Positions 39,708 to 49,026 of a stretch of 64,000 nucleotides of DNA are shown here, piece after piece. The first letter of the stretch is position 1. The number at the start of each line of letters is the position of its first letter. Under the pieces are notes generated by a model. The model was given only the letters and a program-made list of their open reading frames with translations. It was not told where the DNA came from and did not search any database. Made by a program: the position numbers and the translations under genes. Location: positions 260,001-324,000 of the forward strand of contig PMSV01000023.1 of the NCBI GenBank assembly GCA_003168265.1. Direction: 5' to 3'. The DNA comes from Chitinophagaceae bacterium. Its GTDB lineage: Bacteria > Bacteroidota > Bacteroidia > Chitinophagales > Chitinophagaceae.

Positions 39708-40910
39708 TTAAACTTTTTCCGTATGCACTTTGGGTGTATGAATGAATTCCTTCCTGTTCTTTTTCATCCTGAAAATGGCCCGGGTCATCGAAAGGACTAA
39801 AAGAGGCAGGCTAATTAGCGCCTTGAAAAGATTCCAGTTGTATAAGGAAAGGGGGAGTGAAATAAGCAAGGCGGACGCATATAGGGCCATGGCAAGATAC
39901 CACCAGGGAACAGGGGGAGCCATAAATGGAATCGGTGAAAATTGCATGGCCAGCAAACAGCAGAAAATTACAAAGAAAGCTACCAGATATAAAGAGCGGG
40001 GTAATAACAGGGTCTGGAACAATTTATACCAATATCCAGGATTGCCTGAATGGGACCTGATATCTTTATCAAAAAACCTCCTGATATTATTGAACTGGGC
40101 TTCAAGCCAACGCAAACGCTGGTTTTCAAATACGGCAGCGGAAGAAACCTTTTCGTCAAATACATAGGCGTCTTCTATAAATTCCACTTCAATTCCTTCC
40201 TTCATCAATTGGAGATCGATCTCCCTGTCTTCGCCCGGGTTTTCAAGTATGATCGGGAGGTTGAATATTTTTTGAAAAACCCTGAAATCAAAAGCCATGC
40301 CTGAGCCGATCAAAGATGAAGAAAAGCCCAATGCGCGCTGGCCCCGGCGAAAGAGATGATTATTGATTTCTTCGCTGGCGACATCCAGGATCGCCACAGC
40401 ATTGTTTTTATTTTTTGCTACCCGATGGCACTGAACTGCCTTATAACCGCGGGCAAAGGCGCAATTTATTTTTTCCAGGCAATCCGCCGACATGATATTG
40501 TCTGCATCCAGTATCACTGCAATATCAAATTCCATTGGCGTGGCTAAAACCAGCGCTTCATGGAGGGATTTAGCCTTGGTGCTGATGTCAAAATCGACTT
40601 CTATCAATTGAACCGGAAGAGTACGGAGCCTTTCTAATGTGGATTGCTGTAAATGGTCGGCAATTACAAAGACCTCGTATTTGTCTTTCGCATAGGATTG
40701 TTCCAGGGCCCTGCCGGCCGTTTCAATAATGATCTGATCTTCCTTATAGGAAGGGATGAATAGGGCTATCTTTTTTTTCTCTGGATAGATTCCATATTCA
40801 AACCCTCTTTTAATTCTTCCTGCCATCGCGACTACAAAAAAATAGAGGCTTGTTAAAAACAGGTAGGTAAAAAGAATATAAAAGATGATATGAGTAAAAA
40901 AGACGAACAT
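39708..40910 (-). CDS. membrane glycosyltransferase, GT2 family (processive type)
   Basis: 400 residues. One N-terminal helix (about 5-30) and three or so C-terminal helices (about 310-375) flank the cytoplasmic GT-A domain. Motifs are IALFIPSYKED near 48, the DxD-type VILDADN near 132, the acidic GEDREID near 223, and QRLRWLEAQ near 264, which is the Q/R-x-x-R-W signature of processive synthases. It is the last gene of the minus-strand half of the EPS locus and probably extends or exports a polysaccharide chain. Confidence 0.88.
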   Translation of the reverse strand: MFVFFTHIIFYILFTYLFLTSLYFFVVAMAGRIKRGFEYGIYPEKKKIALFIPSYKEDQIIIETAGRALEQSYAKDKYEVFVIADHLQQSTLERLRTLPVQLIEVDFDISTKAKSLHEALVLATPMEFDIAVILDADNIMSADCLEKINCAFARGYKAVQCHRVAKNKNNAVAILDVASEEINNHLFRRGQRALGFSSSLIGSGMAFDFRVFQKIFNLPIILENPGEDREIDLQLMKEGIEVEFIEDAYVFDEKVSSAAVFENQRLRWLEAQFNNIRRFFDKDIRSHSGNPGYWYKLFQTLLLPRSLYLVAFFVIFCCLLAMQFSPIPFMAPPVPWWYLAMALYASALLISLPLSLYNWNLFKALISLPLLVLSMTRAIFRMKKNRKEFIHTPKVHTEKV

Positions 40911-40945
40911 GGGTTCTAAACGAATGGTTGATAGGGATAGTATGT

Positions 40946-41863
40946 TTATGCCTGCGACTTGCTGGAAGAATATAGATTCCAGAAAACCCCTTTCATAAAA
41001 TACCTGAGCTGTGCGATTTGTCTTTTAAAAATGAATTTTACTATGGCTCTGGGGGCGACGAGAAATACAAAGAAAATCCCAAAAGTCAGGACTTGAACCG
41101 GAGTTCCGTTCCGGCGTATGTAAAGTATCCTGTTTCTGGTATGGTAATATATTTTCAGCGGATTGGATTTCCCAACTGACATGGATTCCTTGTGAAAGAT
41201 CAGAGCACTGGCTGTGTACCAGATTATATAGCCAGCCTTAAGGATTCGTGCAGACCAGTCCCATTCTTCATAATAAAGAAAAAATTTCTCAGGAAACATC
41301 CCGGTCTTTTCAGCAACATCTCTTTTTACCATCATTGCACAGCCATGAGCAGCATTTGTTGGCCCTGAAATATCATATTGACCTCTGTCTATCTTCTTAT
41401 CACCGATACCGGCCACACGGCCAGTATACATATTCATTTTTCCGAAACCGGCATATTGTATAGTGTCCGGATGAGAAAAATAGCGGATTTTCGGGCAGGT
41501 GACACCAATCGCCGGGTTATCTAAAAAGGGTTGAAGAAGCTGGTCCAACAAGTCTTCCGTGACTTCCGTATCGTTATTGACTATGAAAAAATAATCCCCT
41601 TTTGCCATTCGCATCCCCCAATTGTTGCCGCCGGCGAACCCGAGATTCTGATCATTTATGAAAACTCTTGTATTCGGATAGTGCCCCGCTTCAATCAAAT
41701 CGAGCGGCTTGATTTTCGAAGCCATATCGCAAACCAGTATTTCAAAATTGGGGTATTTTAATTTCCGCGCAGACTCCAGAAACTCACAGGTGACTTTTTC
41801 CTGGTTATAGTTAAGAGTAATGATGGAAATAAATGGTCTACGATCATCACCTATCATCATCAT
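40946..41863 (-). CDS. glycosyltransferase, GT2 family (rhamnosyltransferase-like)
   Basis: 305 residues. GT-A fold with SIITLNYNQEKVTCEFLES near residue 14, the family segment NLGFAGGNNWGM near 74, and the metal-binding FIVNNDTEVTEDL near 94. WDWSARILKAGYI near 195 holds the likely catalytic acid region. These are WbbL-type features of enzymes that add single sugars, often rhamnose, to a lipid-linked repeat unit. A C-terminal amphipathic or membrane segment is near 260. It lies between the processive GT2 and the initiating transferase. Confidence 0.88.
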   Translation of the reverse strand: MMMIGDDRRPFISIITLNYNQEKVTCEFLESARKLKYPNFEILVCDMASKIKPLDLIEAGHYPNTRVFINDQNLGFAGGNNWGMRMAKGDYFFIVNNDTEVTEDLLDQLLQPFLDNPAIGVTCPKIRYFSHPDTIQYAGFGKMNMYTGRVAGIGDKKIDRGQYDISGPTNAAHGCAMMVKRDVAEKTGMFPEKFFLYYEEWDWSARILKAGYIIWYTASALIFHKESMSVGKSNPLKIYYHTRNRILYIRRNGTPVQVLTFGIFFVFLVAPRAIVKFIFKRQIAQLRYFMKGVFWNLYSSSKSQA

Positions 41864-41905
41864 AGATATCTTTAGAGATGTCTTTAGAGGCGGGGTTCAG
41901 CCAAT

Positions 41906-43075
41906 TTACACATTTGTTTTCTGGAAAAGCGCAGATGGTGTGTTTGCCATTATCCAGAGGTCATACGCAAAATTCGATTTATTAGCATAATCAATGTCCA
42001 GGTTTATTCTTTCTTCCACAGACATGTCTTCCCTTCCTCTTTTTTTGATCTGCCACAAACCCGTTATGCCTGCCGGAGCCATAAACCGTCTTGCCCAATC
42101 ATCTGTGGTAAGTGTCTCGGCCTCATAAAGCGGTAAGGGCCGATTTCCTACCAGGGACATATTTCCGAGGAGAACATTGAATAACTGAGGCAATTCGTCC
42201 ATGCTTGTATTGCGAAGGAAGGATCCGACCTTTGTTATTCGCGGGTCATTGCTGATCTTAAAGAATACCGGGCCTTCCCCTGAAATCGAATCGTATTGAT
42301 TCAAATGAAGGAATTCAGCGATCTTCTCATCAGCTCCGACAAACATCGTTCTGAATTTGTAGAAATTGAAAATCTTATACCCCTTTCCTGCCCTTTTTGC
42401 AACATAAAAGACCGGGCCTTTTGATTCAATCCTGATAGCCAGGGCTATCAATAACATGATGGGGCCGGCAATCAGCAGGAAAAGGGAAGAAACTAAAATA
42501 TCAAAAGCCCTTTTCAAAATATTACTTAAGACGGTCCCCCAGGCATAGTGCTGATTATCTCCCTGAATATTCAAACCACCAACCCCTGACTTGATCTTTT
42601 TCAGGAATTCTCCTTTATTGTAAAGGCTTTTTTCTTCGTATTCTCCGATGAATATGATCTCATCTAATAATCGGTGCTTTCTGTAGAGGTTCAACTCCTT
42701 TTCCGAAAGCCCGGTCGCATCGAGTACAAAGGGAACGGAGGCAAGTAATTCATGCTCTTTAAGAAAGTTGCAAAAACTCTTTATAGCAGAAAACCCGAAT
42801 CTGGATTCGCAGAAAATGATCTCCGGGACTGCATTTCTTTCCTGGCAAACAAAACGGTATAATTCTGCTTTTGAATTCTCCAAACCTTCGGAAGCAAATC
42901 CTCTTTTGAATACCCGCACTAACTTTTCAATATTATTCTCCTGGTTGCCAATATAGTAAAAACCCAAGCGGTTTAGTGATACGATCTTCGCCTCCTCTAT
43001 GGGGAAAGATTTAACCACGTACCTTGCGAAACGCGTATTTCTAAAATTTGCTTTGGGTAAGAATGTAAATTCCAT
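41906..43075 (-). CDS. initiating sugar-phosphate transferase with receiver-like N-terminal half
   Basis: 389 residues. The C-terminal 200 are a monotopic phosphoglycosyltransferase (bacterial sugar transferase family): membrane re-entrant helix in RAFDILVSSLFLLIAGPIML near 190, then FYKFRTM, the catalytic Asp-Glu pair in MDELPQLFNVL near 292 and PAGITGLWQ near 335. It loads the first sugar phosphate onto undecaprenyl phosphate. The N-terminal 170 residues are not the usual four-helix WbaP/WcaJ domain. They look like a receiver-like alpha/beta fold (PEIIFCESRFG, VPFVLDATGLS, EIIFIGEYEE) in which the phospho-acceptor Asp and the Lys are replaced. Confidence 0.87.
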   Translation of the reverse strand: MEFTFLPKANFRNTRFARYVVKSFPIEEAKIVSLNRLGFYYIGNQENNIEKLVRVFKRGFASEGLENSKAELYRFVCQERNAVPEIIFCESRFGFSAIKSFCNFLKEHELLASVPFVLDATGLSEKELNLYRKHRLLDEIIFIGEYEEKSLYNKGEFLKKIKSGVGGLNIQGDNQHYAWGTVLSNILKRAFDILVSSLFLLIAGPIMLLIALAIRIESKGPVFYVAKRAGKGYKIFNFYKFRTMFVGADEKIAEFLHLNQYDSISGEGPVFFKISNDPRITKVGSFLRNTSMDELPQLFNVLLGNMSLVGNRPLPLYEAETLTTDDWARRFMAPAGITGLWQIKKRGREDMSVEERINLDIDYANKSNFAYDLWIMANTPSALFQKTNV

Positions 43076-43114
43076 AATAGGGGTTTATAGTTTCATATAG
43101 TCGGTAAGTCTCAG

Positions 43115-43516
43115 TTAGCTTGCTTTTAAGGCAATACTATTGGATTTTTCTTTGGACAAAACTAAATTGATTTCGTTTAAAAGGGTAACAGGATTAAATG
43201 GCTTAAGAAAATAGGAAGCCAGATCATACTGTTCGGATTTGCTCTTGGTTTCAAATTCTCCCAACGAAGAAAGGGCAATCATCGGAATATGGCCAAATAT
43301 GCCACTTGAAGAGAGGTGTTCAATCAACTCCCAATTTTCCATATCAGGTAACTGGGGATCTATGACAAAAAGATCAGGGAGTTTCTTTTTGGAGAGATAA
43401 TACATTGCTGAACAACCATCCGGAAATGCAATTACATCAAATTGCCTGGATAAAACTGTTTGGAGCAAAAACCGGATAGCCTTGCTGTCGTCAATTGCTA
43501 AAATTTTCTGTTTCAT
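43115..43516 (-). CDS. stand-alone response-regulator receiver domain
   Basis: 133 residues, one receiver domain with no output domain. All key residues are present: the acidic pair in AIDDSKAIR near residue 8, the phospho-acceptor Asp in LFVIDPQLPD near 53, the Ser of IALSS near 81 and the Lys of FLKPFNP near 103. It lies 39 bp before the initiating sugar transferase and leads the minus-strand EPS block. It probably relays a kinase signal to EPS synthesis by protein contact. No histidine kinase is in the window. Confidence 0.87.
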   Translation of the reverse strand: MKQKILAIDDSKAIRFLLQTVLSRQFDVIAFPDGCSAMYYLSKKKLPDLFVIDPQLPDMENWELIEHLSSSGIFGHIPMIALSSLGEFETKSKSEQYDLASYFLKPFNPVTLLNEINLVLSKEKSNSIALKAS

Positions 43517-44015
43517 GGGTTGAAATCATTAAGTCTTAAAAACTCAATTTTTCATCAGGAGCAATGGAAACAGGCTAACAAAGGACTTGGGACTTTGAGG
43601 TTGATTTTTTTGGAAAACTTGGATTGGGATAAAATACAACAAATGAAAAGGAATCGTTTCGGGTAATTTTCAATGGATTTTGAAGAAAATGTAAGATGTA
43701 TTAGTTACCACTCGCCAGCTACTTTCTAGTCGCAATCTTGTTGCTATCTAGTCGCTTTCTAGTTGATTTTAGTTGCTTTGAAGTTCTTCAAGGGAAGTTG
43801 AATCCAGATAAACTGACTTGTCTCATTAAAAGTAATAACAATTTCCCACAAAGCAAATTAGATCAAATATTTTTTATACACATTAGGTCCATTTCTTATT
43901 TTCTGTACTTCCCATAGATGCCAATTTAAGGCCAAAAAATTAATCAATTAGATATCAATTACTTACAAATTAATCAAAGGATATTCAGTCCAATTCCTGG
44001 AATTTTTTTCCCAAT
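43517..44015. other. long regulatory gap in the EPS locus
   Basis: 499 bases between two minus-strand EPS genes, with no credible gene. It is AT-rich and holds the 11-bp repeat array listed separately. Near 43930-43980 are imperfect AATTAATCAA-type words. It presumably contains the promoter of the receiver-led operon, but no clear TTG/TAnnTTTG pair could be fixed. Confidence 0.5.
43705..43787. repeat. array of imperfect 11-bp units
   Basis: Consecutive 11-bp units with consensus TTTCTAGTYGC begin at 43723, 43734, 43745 and 43756. A 10-bp unit follows at 43767 and a decayed one at 43777. An earlier copy at 43705 (TTACCACTCGC, 8 of 11 matches) is separated by seven bases. The spacing is about one helical turn. 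It is located about 200-270 bases upstream of the receiver gene, within its presumed control region. Confidence 0.65.
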
Positions 44016-45206
44016 CTAGGCATATTGACCTCTGGCAGATTTTTCCCAGAGTACGGATTGCTGTTTTTTAAGAAATCTCTTGAAGCCGATGAACACTGAT
44101 ATATTCATAAATAGAAAGTAATAAGGTATATAAAGGGCTTTAACCCTGATATTTCGGTTTGCGAAATACCAGCCTACCAGGGAAAGCAGGTAGAACACCC
44201 CCTGCACCAGTAATAGAAGGGCAAAATAACGACCTCCCTTAAGAATTGTCAACGTGATATTGCTCAGAAGAATCAGACCAAGGCAGACCGGGCAAAGAGT
44301 CCAACGTAAAACGCGATGGGAAATGAATTCAAAGGACAGCAAGGGGTATTTGAAAATATTGAACAGGCCTTTTAAAAGGATCATTGCCTGAAAGGCCCCT
44401 GCGCAAATGCGAATTTTTCTTTTTTCCTCTTCCTTCATTGAAGAAGATGATGATTCCATGGCATAGGCATTTGGTTCATAACGAATGACAAAGCCCTTCA
44501 TGCAGATCCTCAAAGATTGTACAAAATCTTCGATTACGATTTGTTCATCCGTGTTTTCGTAAAGCAGAGTTCGAAGGGAAAATAGTTCTCCGGCAGCTCC
44601 AACCACGGTGTAAAGATCCGAATCCAGTTTTTTCAGGAGTGACTCGTATTTCCAATATAAACTTTCTCCTGCTCCGGCAGCCATGGTTTCAATCCCGGAG
44701 ATGACTTTTTTCTCTCCTGCTACCCCTCCTACCAAAGGATCCTCGTAATGCTTAACTATCTCTTTTATGCTATCAGGGTTTAACAATGTATTGGCATCTG
44801 AAAACACGACTATAGGAGTTTCAACATACTGCATAGCCCTGTTCATGGCAGCCACTTTTCCCTTGCGTTCTGGTTGGTGCAAAGCTTTGATGACCGGGTA
44901 TTTTTCTATGATTTCACAGGTGCGGTCATCGGATCCGTCAGTGATAAAGATCAATTTAATTAGGCCGTCCGGATACCGGAGCTCTAATGAATTCTTGATC
45001 TTTTTTTCAATGAAGTCTTCTTCATTATAAGCTGATACGATCAATGTTACATAAGGAAGGTTTATCTGGCGGCCTTTTCCATAGGCCGGGCTTCTGAAAA
45101 AAACCGATTTGAGCTTGACGAGCAGGAGCATCAATAAGGCATAACCCAGATAACTGTAAAATACAATCCCGATGCTTGCCCAAAAAATGAATTTCAAAGC
45201 GACCAT
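44016..45206 (-). CDS. membrane glycosyltransferase, GT2 family
   Basis: 396 residues. One N-terminal helix (about 5-30), the GT-A domain, and three C-terminal helices (about 295-380). Motifs are VTLIVSAYNEEDFIEKKI near 53, the DxD-type VVFSDANTLL near 137, the acidic IVIEDFVQS near 223, and EEKRKIRICAGAFQ near 260 in the place of the Q-x-x-R-W motif, so the last motif is divergent. It is a sugar-adding enzyme of the EPS locus. It is separated from the other minus-strand genes by the 499-base gap and divergent from the Wzc-like gene. Confidence 0.87.
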   Translation of the reverse strand: MVALKFIFWASIGIVFYSYLGYALLMLLLVKLKSVFFRSPAYGKGRQINLPYVTLIVSAYNEEDFIEKKIKNSLELRYPDGLIKLIFITDGSDDRTCEIIEKYPVIKALHQPERKGKVAAMNRAMQYVETPIVVFSDANTLLNPDSIKEIVKHYEDPLVGGVAGEKKVISGIETMAAGAGESLYWKYESLLKKLDSDLYTVVGAAGELFSLRTLLYENTDEQIVIEDFVQSLRICMKGFVIRYEPNAYAMESSSSSMKEEEKRKIRICAGAFQAMILLKGLFNIFKYPLLSFEFISHRVLRWTLCPVCLGLILLSNITLTILKGGRYFALLLLVQGVFYLLSLVGWYFANRNIRVKALYIPYYFLFMNISVFIGFKRFLKKQQSVLWEKSARGQYA

Positions 45207-45494
45207 ATTATTAGGTTGATAAGGATGGCTGTTTAACGGATGCGGTCCTCAAATATTATTATTATGCCAGATTTGGGAACAATTTTCCTCCAGGAACCTT
45301 TGTGATAGATAAAATTATCATTTTCAGTGCATTTACTGTGGTTTCAACACAATAAATGACCCTACCTAACCGTCTTTCGTTCTTTGAGAATATTAGCAAT
45401 TTATTGACGGGATTATTATGGAAATTGCCTATTTTTCATATGTTGCCGGAAAGAACCCTAAATTTCTCCTCATTTTACCAAAATATTGCCATCC

Positions 45495-47711
45495 ATGGAT
45501 TTAGCATACCTTTTCAGGGCGCTCTTAAGAAGAAAATGGATCATTATTGTAAGTACTGTTTTTGGCAGTGCGGCCGGAGTGATCGGGACTATGTTCTTAC
45601 CTAGAAACTTTGTATCCTATGCACAATATACTACGGGATTCAGCCAAACTCAGCGTGTCAGTCTTTCATTGAATGAAATCTTTGATGTCAACCAGATTGA
45701 TGCCCGATTTACGAATGTGATCGAGACCTTTCATTCTCCAACCGTTCTGGGGATGATGGCCTATGATCTTCTATTGCATGACCTTGAATCCTCCAGGCCA
45801 TTCCGCATACTCACAGATAAAGAGAAAAAGGATACGGTATACCTGAGAACCGATTTTGAAAAGGTCAAAAAAATTTTAAGGGATAAGCTCTCAGACATGA
45901 CGCTTTTGACTACTTATGATCCGGATGAAAAGAGAGTATTTGACTTAATTGCACTTTATGGTTATGGAGAATTTAATCTGAGCAAGAAACTTTCTATTGA
46001 AAGGGTGCCCCATACTGATTATCTCGATGTGACATACAGTTCAGAAAAACCCGAATTGTCAGCTTATGTTGTCAACGAGATCGGCGTGAAATTTAAAGAG
46101 TTTTACACAACACTAACCACTTCCCGAACCAAGGAATCCCTTTCCAAATTGGATAGCCTGGCACATTCCAAACAAAAACAGGTGGATAGCCTGAGAAAGG
46201 TCTATGAAGATTTCAGGTCCAAGATCGGTACCCCAAATATCGGCGACCAGGCGACAGCAGCCATGTCCGGTGTTCAGGAATTGACTACATCGCTTACGAC
46301 TGAGCAATCAAGAAATAATGAGTTAAAGTCACAATTGATTTCAGTAAATGAGCAGCTTGCTACTTTAAATTCGACGACCGTTGCCCCGATCCGGGTGGAA
46401 AATAATAATGACGAAATACTCTCACTAAGAGAAAAGAACAGGCAATTGAACAGTCAGCTAGCCCAATCCGGCGGAGATGACCCGGATATCAAGACCAAGA
46501 TCGAGGAAAACAATAAGAGAATACTTCAGTTATCCTCTACCAGCCCAACTGCCGGGACCGGAAACAGTGCCCAGAAATTGAGTGAAAAAAAAGAAGAGCT
46601 GCAAACCCAGAAAATCAATCTGGAGACAGATCTAAAAGCTTCTGAACAAAATATCGATCTGTACAAATCCCGCCTGAAAGAATTCCGCGAAGTCGCTTTT
46701 TCCGGTGGAGGGGCCGAGGCGACAGCAAATGCGTTGCAGAATGATCTGAACATAGCCCAGAAAGACCTCGAAAAATACAATAGCAGCATTTTCGCATCCC
46801 AGGATATTGATGTAGCTCCCGATTTTAATTTCAAACAAACCCTGAATGGTCAGCCATCCCTGAAACCCGAATCTAACCACAGGACCCTGATTGTGGGCAT
46901 TTCCGGTCTTTCCATGCTCTTTATTACCAGTCTTTTCATATTGATATTGGAGTTTATAGATACTTCTGTCAGGACCCCCTCCTTTTTCTTTAGGGCCACA
47001 AAAATGAAGCTATTGACGACAATCAATAAGATTGATATCCAAAAAAAGCCCCTGAAGGAATATTTTGAGACGGGAAATCAAATTGACCGTGAAAAGAGTT
47101 CAAATATATTTATTGAAAATCTTAGAAAGCTGCGCTTTGAGCTGGAAAATTGCGGTAAAAAAGTCATCCTGGTTACCAGTTTTAAGCCAAAAGAAGGGAA
47201 AAGCCTAATCATCGAGTCTCTAGCCAGGGCATTCAGCATGAGCAAGAAGAAAATATTGATCATAGATGCCAATTTCTCGGATAATTCACTGACGAGGACC
47301 TTTTCAGCCAAGCCAGCCCTGGAAACCTTCAGTCTTGGTTCGCAGGATAATGCGATCGACAAGATATGGGGCATTACGACCTTAACCAATATAAGTAACA
47401 CGGATATCATCGGATGCAATGAGGGGAATTATACTCCTTCTGAAGTATTGCCAAAAAACAATCTGTTGATGAATATTCAGAAGATTGCCCAGCACTACGA
47501 TATTATTTTCATTGAAGGAGCGGCATTAAATACACATGCCGATAGCAAAGAACTTTCGAAATTTGCGGATGGCATTGTGACGGTCGTTTCCAGTAAAGAC
47601 ATTATTCGAGAAACGGATAAGGAGTCCATTCAATTCCTGAAAAACCATACCGGTAACAAGTTTGTTGGGGCTGTTTTGAATAATGTGAATGAGGAGTTTC
47701 TGGATTTCTAA
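45495..47711 (+). CDS. Wzz/BY-kinase-like polysaccharide co-polymerase
   Basis: 738 residues from the ATG at 45495. Topology is Wzc-like: membrane helix at about 17-37, a long periplasmic part with coiled coils (about 200-430), a second helix near 478, and a cytoplasmic P-loop domain. The Walker A segment is TSFKPKEGKSLI near 562, the Walker A' is ILIIDANFSD near 590, and the Walker B-like segment is IIFIEGAAL near 675. The C-terminus (NVNEEFLDF) lacks the tyrosine cluster of true BY-kinases, so autophosphorylation there is unlikely. It should set chain length and couple polymerisation to export, and it leads the plus-strand EPS operon. Confidence 0.87.
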   Translation: MDLAYLFRALLRRKWIIIVSTVFGSAAGVIGTMFLPRNFVSYAQYTTGFSQTQRVSLSLNEIFDVNQIDARFTNVIETFHSPTVLGMMAYDLLLHDLESSRPFRILTDKEKKDTVYLRTDFEKVKKILRDKLSDMTLLTTYDPDEKRVFDLIALYGYGEFNLSKKLSIERVPHTDYLDVTYSSEKPELSAYVVNEIGVKFKEFYTTLTTSRTKESLSKLDSLAHSKQKQVDSLRKVYEDFRSKIGTPNIGDQATAAMSGVQELTTSLTTEQSRNNELKSQLISVNEQLATLNSTTVAPIRVENNNDEILSLREKNRQLNSQLAQSGGDDPDIKTKIEENNKRILQLSSTSPTAGTGNSAQKLSEKKEELQTQKINLETDLKASEQNIDLYKSRLKEFREVAFSGGGAEATANALQNDLNIAQKDLEKYNSSIFASQDIDVAPDFNFKQTLNGQPSLKPESNHRTLIVGISGLSMLFITSLFILILEFIDTSVRTPSFFFRATKMKLLTTINKIDIQKKPLKEYFETGNQIDREKSSNIFIENLRKLRFELENCGKKVILVTSFKPKEGKSLIIESLARAFSMSKKKILIIDANFSDNSLTRTFSAKPALETFSLGSQDNAIDKIWGITTLTNISNTDIIGCNEGNYTPSEVLPKNNLLMNIQKIAQHYDIIFIEGAALNTHADSKELSKFADGIVTVVSSKDIIRETDKESIQFLKNHTGNKFVGAVLNNVNEEFLDF

Positions 47712-47820
47712 GGTTATTTCAATTACAAATAAAACGGTATTTTTTGCCTGGTCAATGCAATTAATTCCGGTTTTTAAGTGGAAGGGAATTAATGGTGGTT
47801 TGCCGAAAAACGACAAATAC

Positions 47821-49026
47821 ATGCAAAAACAATTTTTGAAGGATAGAGATATTGTTCTGTTCAGTTTTCAAAGTTGGGATTCCGAGATTGGATTCAATCT
47901 TAAAGATATGGCTTATGAATTGGCAAAGAAAAATCGTGTTTTATTTGTCAATCGGGCAGATGACCGGGCTTCCCTGATGCCGGACAAAAAGGATGGATTG
48001 TTTGCAAATAAAAAAACCAGGGAAAACCTGGAGCAGGTTGAAAGGAATTTTTGGCTTTATAATTCAGGGTTAGTTCTTGAATCCATCAACTGGATCGCCT
48101 GGAGTTGGCTTTACGATCAATTTAATAAGGCTAACAATCGACGGATTTCTAAAAAAATAAATAAGGCAATCAGGGAATTAGGCTTTCAGAATGTGATTTT
48201 GATCAATGACAATGACTTTTATCGTGGACTCTATCTGAAAAAAATGGTCAGGCAATGCAGCACTTATATTTTTTATATAAGGGATTTTCTTACCATACAG
48301 CCTTATTTTAAAAAGCATGGCGTCCGTCTGGAACAGCAGATGATTCATAATTCAGATTTAGTGGTGGCCAATTCAGGATACCTGGCGAAATATGCAGCCA
48401 AATGGAATCGATATAGCTATGATATTGGCCAGGGTTGCGATCTGGAAGCATATCAGGCGATCGAGTATCCCATGCCTGCTGACCTGGCAGAAATACCGCA
48501 TCCGGTAATAGGGTATTGCGGGGCTATTACCGCTATGAGGCTGGATGAGTCCATTGTCTCTCATTTGGCGGAGAGCTTTCCTGAATGCAGCATCGTATTA
48601 GTTGGCCCTGAGGATGATTTTTTTAGAAAAAGCAGCCTTAAAGACTTGAAAAATGTATTTTTTCTGGGCGGCAAGACTCCTCGAGAAGTGCCTTCCTATA
48701 TCAGTCATTTCGACATCTGCATAAATCCGCAGTTAACCAACGAACTGACGATCGGGAATTATCCCAGAAAGATTGATGAATACCTAGCAATGGGAAAGCC
48801 AACCGTTGCCACTGCCACAGACGGAATGCTTATCTTCAAAGACAATGTTTTCCTTTGCAATAGCAAGAAAGAATATGCAGATCAGATCAGAAAAATATTA
48901 ATGGATCCTAACCTTTCCGGAGACGAAATCAAAAGGGAGAGAATCAATTTTGCCTTATCCCATACCTGGGAAAATTCAATTGGCCTTTTGGGTGGGGCTT
49001 ATTTTGATTCAATAAAAAAAAATTAA
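47821..49026 (+). CDS. glycosyltransferase, GT4-like (TuaH-type)
   Basis: 401 residues from the ATG at 47821. The frame is open further upstream into the Wzc-like gene, but the N-terminus KDRDIVLFSFQSWDSEIGFN is the expected GT-B start. The C-terminal domain has PHPVIGYCGAITAMRLDESI near 220, VFFLGGKTPREVPSYISHFD near 278, and INPQLTNELTIGNYPRKIDEYLAMGKPTV-type donor-site residues (E-Y-L-A-M-G-K-P) near 320. It is cytoplasmic and adds a sugar to the EPS repeat unit. Its stop is immediately followed by the ATG of the 34-residue peptide. Confidence 0.85.
   Translation: MQKQFLKDRDIVLFSFQSWDSEIGFNLKDMAYELAKKNRVLFVNRADDRASLMPDKKDGLFANKKTRENLEQVERNFWLYNSGLVLESINWIAWSWLYDQFNKANNRRISKKINKAIRELGFQNVILINDNDFYRGLYLKKMVRQCSTYIFYIRDFLTIQPYFKKHGVRLEQQMIHNSDLVVANSGYLAKYAAKWNRYSYDIGQGCDLEAYQAIEYPMPADLAEIPHPVIGYCGAITAMRLDESIVSHLAESFPECSIVLVGPEDDFFRKSSLKDLKNVFFLGGKTPREVPSYISHFDICINPQLTNELTIGNYPRKIDEYLAMGKPTVATATDGMLIFKDNVFLCNSKKEYADQIRKILMDPNLSGDEIKRERINFALSHTWENSIGLLGGAYFDSIKKN

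Noticed and set aside
43705-43787. Repeat array considered as a CRISPR
   Set aside because: Units are 11 bp and directly adjacent with no spacers, and no cas gene is in the window.
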